NCBI RefSeq assembly: GCF_964199755.1
Contig: NC_133896.1
Span: forward strand, 174,655,092 to 174,719,091
DNA: 64,000 bases
From: Larus michahellis
Taxonomy: Eukaryota > Chordata > Aves > Charadriiformes > Laridae
Direction: 5' to 3'
Shown here: one piece after another, positions 62,139-64,000 of the stretch
Position numbering within the stretch: position 1 is the first letter of the stretch
How the letters are laid out: each line of letters starts with the position of its first letter
The notes under the pieces: model-generated
What the model was told of the DNA's origin: nothing
Databases searched by the model: none
Seen by the model: the letters and a program-made list of their open reading frames with translations, nothing else
Made by a program: the position numbers and the translations under genes

Positions 62139-64000
62139 AACAAAATATATATGTACAATTATGCGTGAGAAATGTGCGTTTCAGAACTGTTAGGACTTTA
62201 TTACATAGATGAACAAGTCATGTTGACTAAAACACTTTAATACTAGTTTTAAGATTTACTTTTTCAGTTTGACCTTCATAAACCTTAAGGGCCTACCGTG
62301 ACGGTAATGGTTAGCGCTGTTTTCTGGATCCTGCAGTAAATTGATTATTGTAAAAGATCTGTATTTAAGGGAACATAAATAGTGTTCTAAATAGCATGTA
62401 AACAAAATATTGACAAAATGATATTTAAAATAAAGTATTGCTTTTTAGGAAAGAAGAAATATGATTGGTGTTAGTCAGCAAGTTTACAACAGCTTAACCT
62501 TTGCTCCACCATGAAAACGAGCCAAGAAAAGAATCTTTTTGGTAGTAATAACTGTTGCAGGCTCAGTTCTGCGAAAAGTTGACTCAAAGGATGTGATCTG
62601 AATTCAGACAAGTCTGAACGTAATTGCACAAAGGCAAGCAGTACAAGACTGTAGGCAATTTTAAATTTGGCTTTAATTCGTCATTCAGTCAATGGCCGGC
62701 AAATAACAAAAGTGCTATGTTTAACTTCACGCTTATTCACTTCTATAAACCTATTCAAATTTTTAAGATTTTTGATGGAACTTACACAATAGGTAGAATT
62801 TCAGAACTAGGTTAATTTTGTCTTAATAAACATATATGAAACCAATACGGCATATTTATATAATTCTGCAGTTTTGTACTATTTTAAGTAAATATTATGC
62901 TTACTGTCCTGTTTTGCTTGCTGTATAATTTAAAGAATTTAGAATAAAAGCTGTACATTTCTATCCAAAAACTGAACAAAAAAATAAAATTTCAGTTTTT
63001 GTAGCTTAATTTTGCGTCTCCAGCATTGGTTTTCAAACCTCTAATACAGATAACGTCAGTGGGAAATAAATAGATTTTTCCAAAAGTAAATCTAATTAAA
63101 TTAATGCACCTAATGTGCTCATGGACTGACCTGAAACCAGGCTGTGAATTCACTGATTGTATTTGTTTTCCTCACTATTTTCAAACTCTGATTATAAACT
63201 ATTTAGTTTTACTTCCAAGTTCTTGGTTATGTAAACCGTGCAAAATTTCTGATCTCTGTGTGGGTTTAGGTGGCTGCTTTAAGCAAGAACTTGGCTTAAA
63301 GAAATCGCTGGGACTGAATTTCTTAGAAAGAAACAGCAAGAGATTGGCTTGGTTTTCTTAATCTTTTCTTCTCTCTCTTTTTTTTTTTTTTTTTAGGCAA
63401 CGCAGGCAATGCCAGAGCCATTGTTGACAAAAATACTAGGTTACTTTTAAGATTTTGCAGCTGAATACAGTTTTTCAATTACATCGTCATCTTTGTCCTT
63501 GGATATGTCCGAATACCATGCAGATATATCTACAGCAGCTTTAAATGTCATTACTGCGTCACAGAGCTCAGGGTGGGAAACATCTCAAATATTTTCCTTG
63601 GTCTAGGATGGATTTTGCAGTTCTGCGCTGATCTCTCTGCTGCCATAGCTGTTTCCTGTTACTCAGAGACACTTTTAAACTATTTCAGGTATATTCTGAC
63701 AAGCTCATCATAGCTGTGCGTAGCTGCGCTTTGTCTAAACTGGTAGCTTAGTCAGATCCCTCTGTCTCTGTTGCCTCCCTTACAATTTACACTAATTACC
63801 TTTGCTGGCCACAAGCACGGTTAAAGCAGGAGACTATAGAAGTGAAGGACCACCATCTGCCAAACAGGCATAGCTATGCATCAGACAAATTCAGGGAGCC
63901 AATGCTCACATGAGCAGCAGTACAGCTTCTTCAGTATAGCTTGGTGGGTTTTGCAGAAAAAAAAAAAGCATAACGGGTTGCCACTGAGAGATTAGGCAGT
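62139..64000. other. Upstream intergenic, no feature seen
   Basis: AT-rich, with a T17 run at 63378-63394 that precedes AGG and so looks like a splice acceptor. No open frame with gene-like content follows it. Confidence 0.55.

Noticed and set aside
63361..63420. Strong-looking acceptor (T17 then AGG) on the plus strand
   Set aside because: No following open frame or donor suggests an exon; it is most likely a homopolymer.
1..64000. CRISPR array, operon, phage or plasmid origin
   Set aside because: Spliced vertebrate gene, CR1 repeats and base composition show bird nuclear DNA; no regularly spaced repeats are present.

Overview
The window is bird nuclear DNA. Two lines of evidence support this. 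It carries several CR1 LINE fragments of the avian type (reverse-transcriptase tails plus the short ATTCTGTG-like 3' end). It also holds one recognisable vertebrate gene with long introns and a CpG-island promoter. I cannot name the species.

The only protein-coding gene I can support is NDFIP2 (NEDD4 family-interacting protein 2), on the minus strand. I rebuilt it from splice sites and reading frame. The coding exons are 58280-58315, 38783-38939, 37155-37282, 29837-29924, 24187-24311, 20917-20983 and 17357-17460 (stop included). Together they give 705 nt and a 234-residue protein. All junctions keep frame and all introns are GT-AG. The protein has two PPPY motifs and one LPTY motif in its cytosolic half, then three membrane segments. 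These are the hallmarks of the NDFIP adaptors, which recruit and activate NEDD4-family (HECT) ubiquitin ligases on Golgi and endosomal membranes. The last coding exon appears to be spliced, two bases after the stop codon, to a purely 3' UTR exon beginning at 15520. That exon probably ends near 14340, just past two AATAAA signals.

Layout from left to right: 1-14340 is intergenic sequence downstream of NDFIP2, with CR1 pieces, two MIR-like SINE relics and many A/T tracts. 14340-58315 is the NDFIP2 transcription unit, with seven introns of about 1.5 to 19.3 kb. 57740-58680 is a CpG island holding exon 1 and an NRF1/YY1/GC-box promoter. 58700-64000 is upstream intergenic sequence with two more CR1 copies and no convincing gene. 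In human, NDFIP2 lies between RBM26 and SPRY2; neither is visible here.

The points most worth checking are: a well-placed upstream ORF that overlaps the NDFIP2 start codon out of frame, with no human-like N-terminal extension; the splice donor two bases after the stop codon, inside a 14-bp palindrome; a shifted, weak exon 4 acceptor; a cluster of CTCF-like motifs in intron 4; and a perfect 13-bp inverted repeat in intron 3 that could fold as a hairpin. I found no CRISPR array, phage, toxin or novel multi-gene system.
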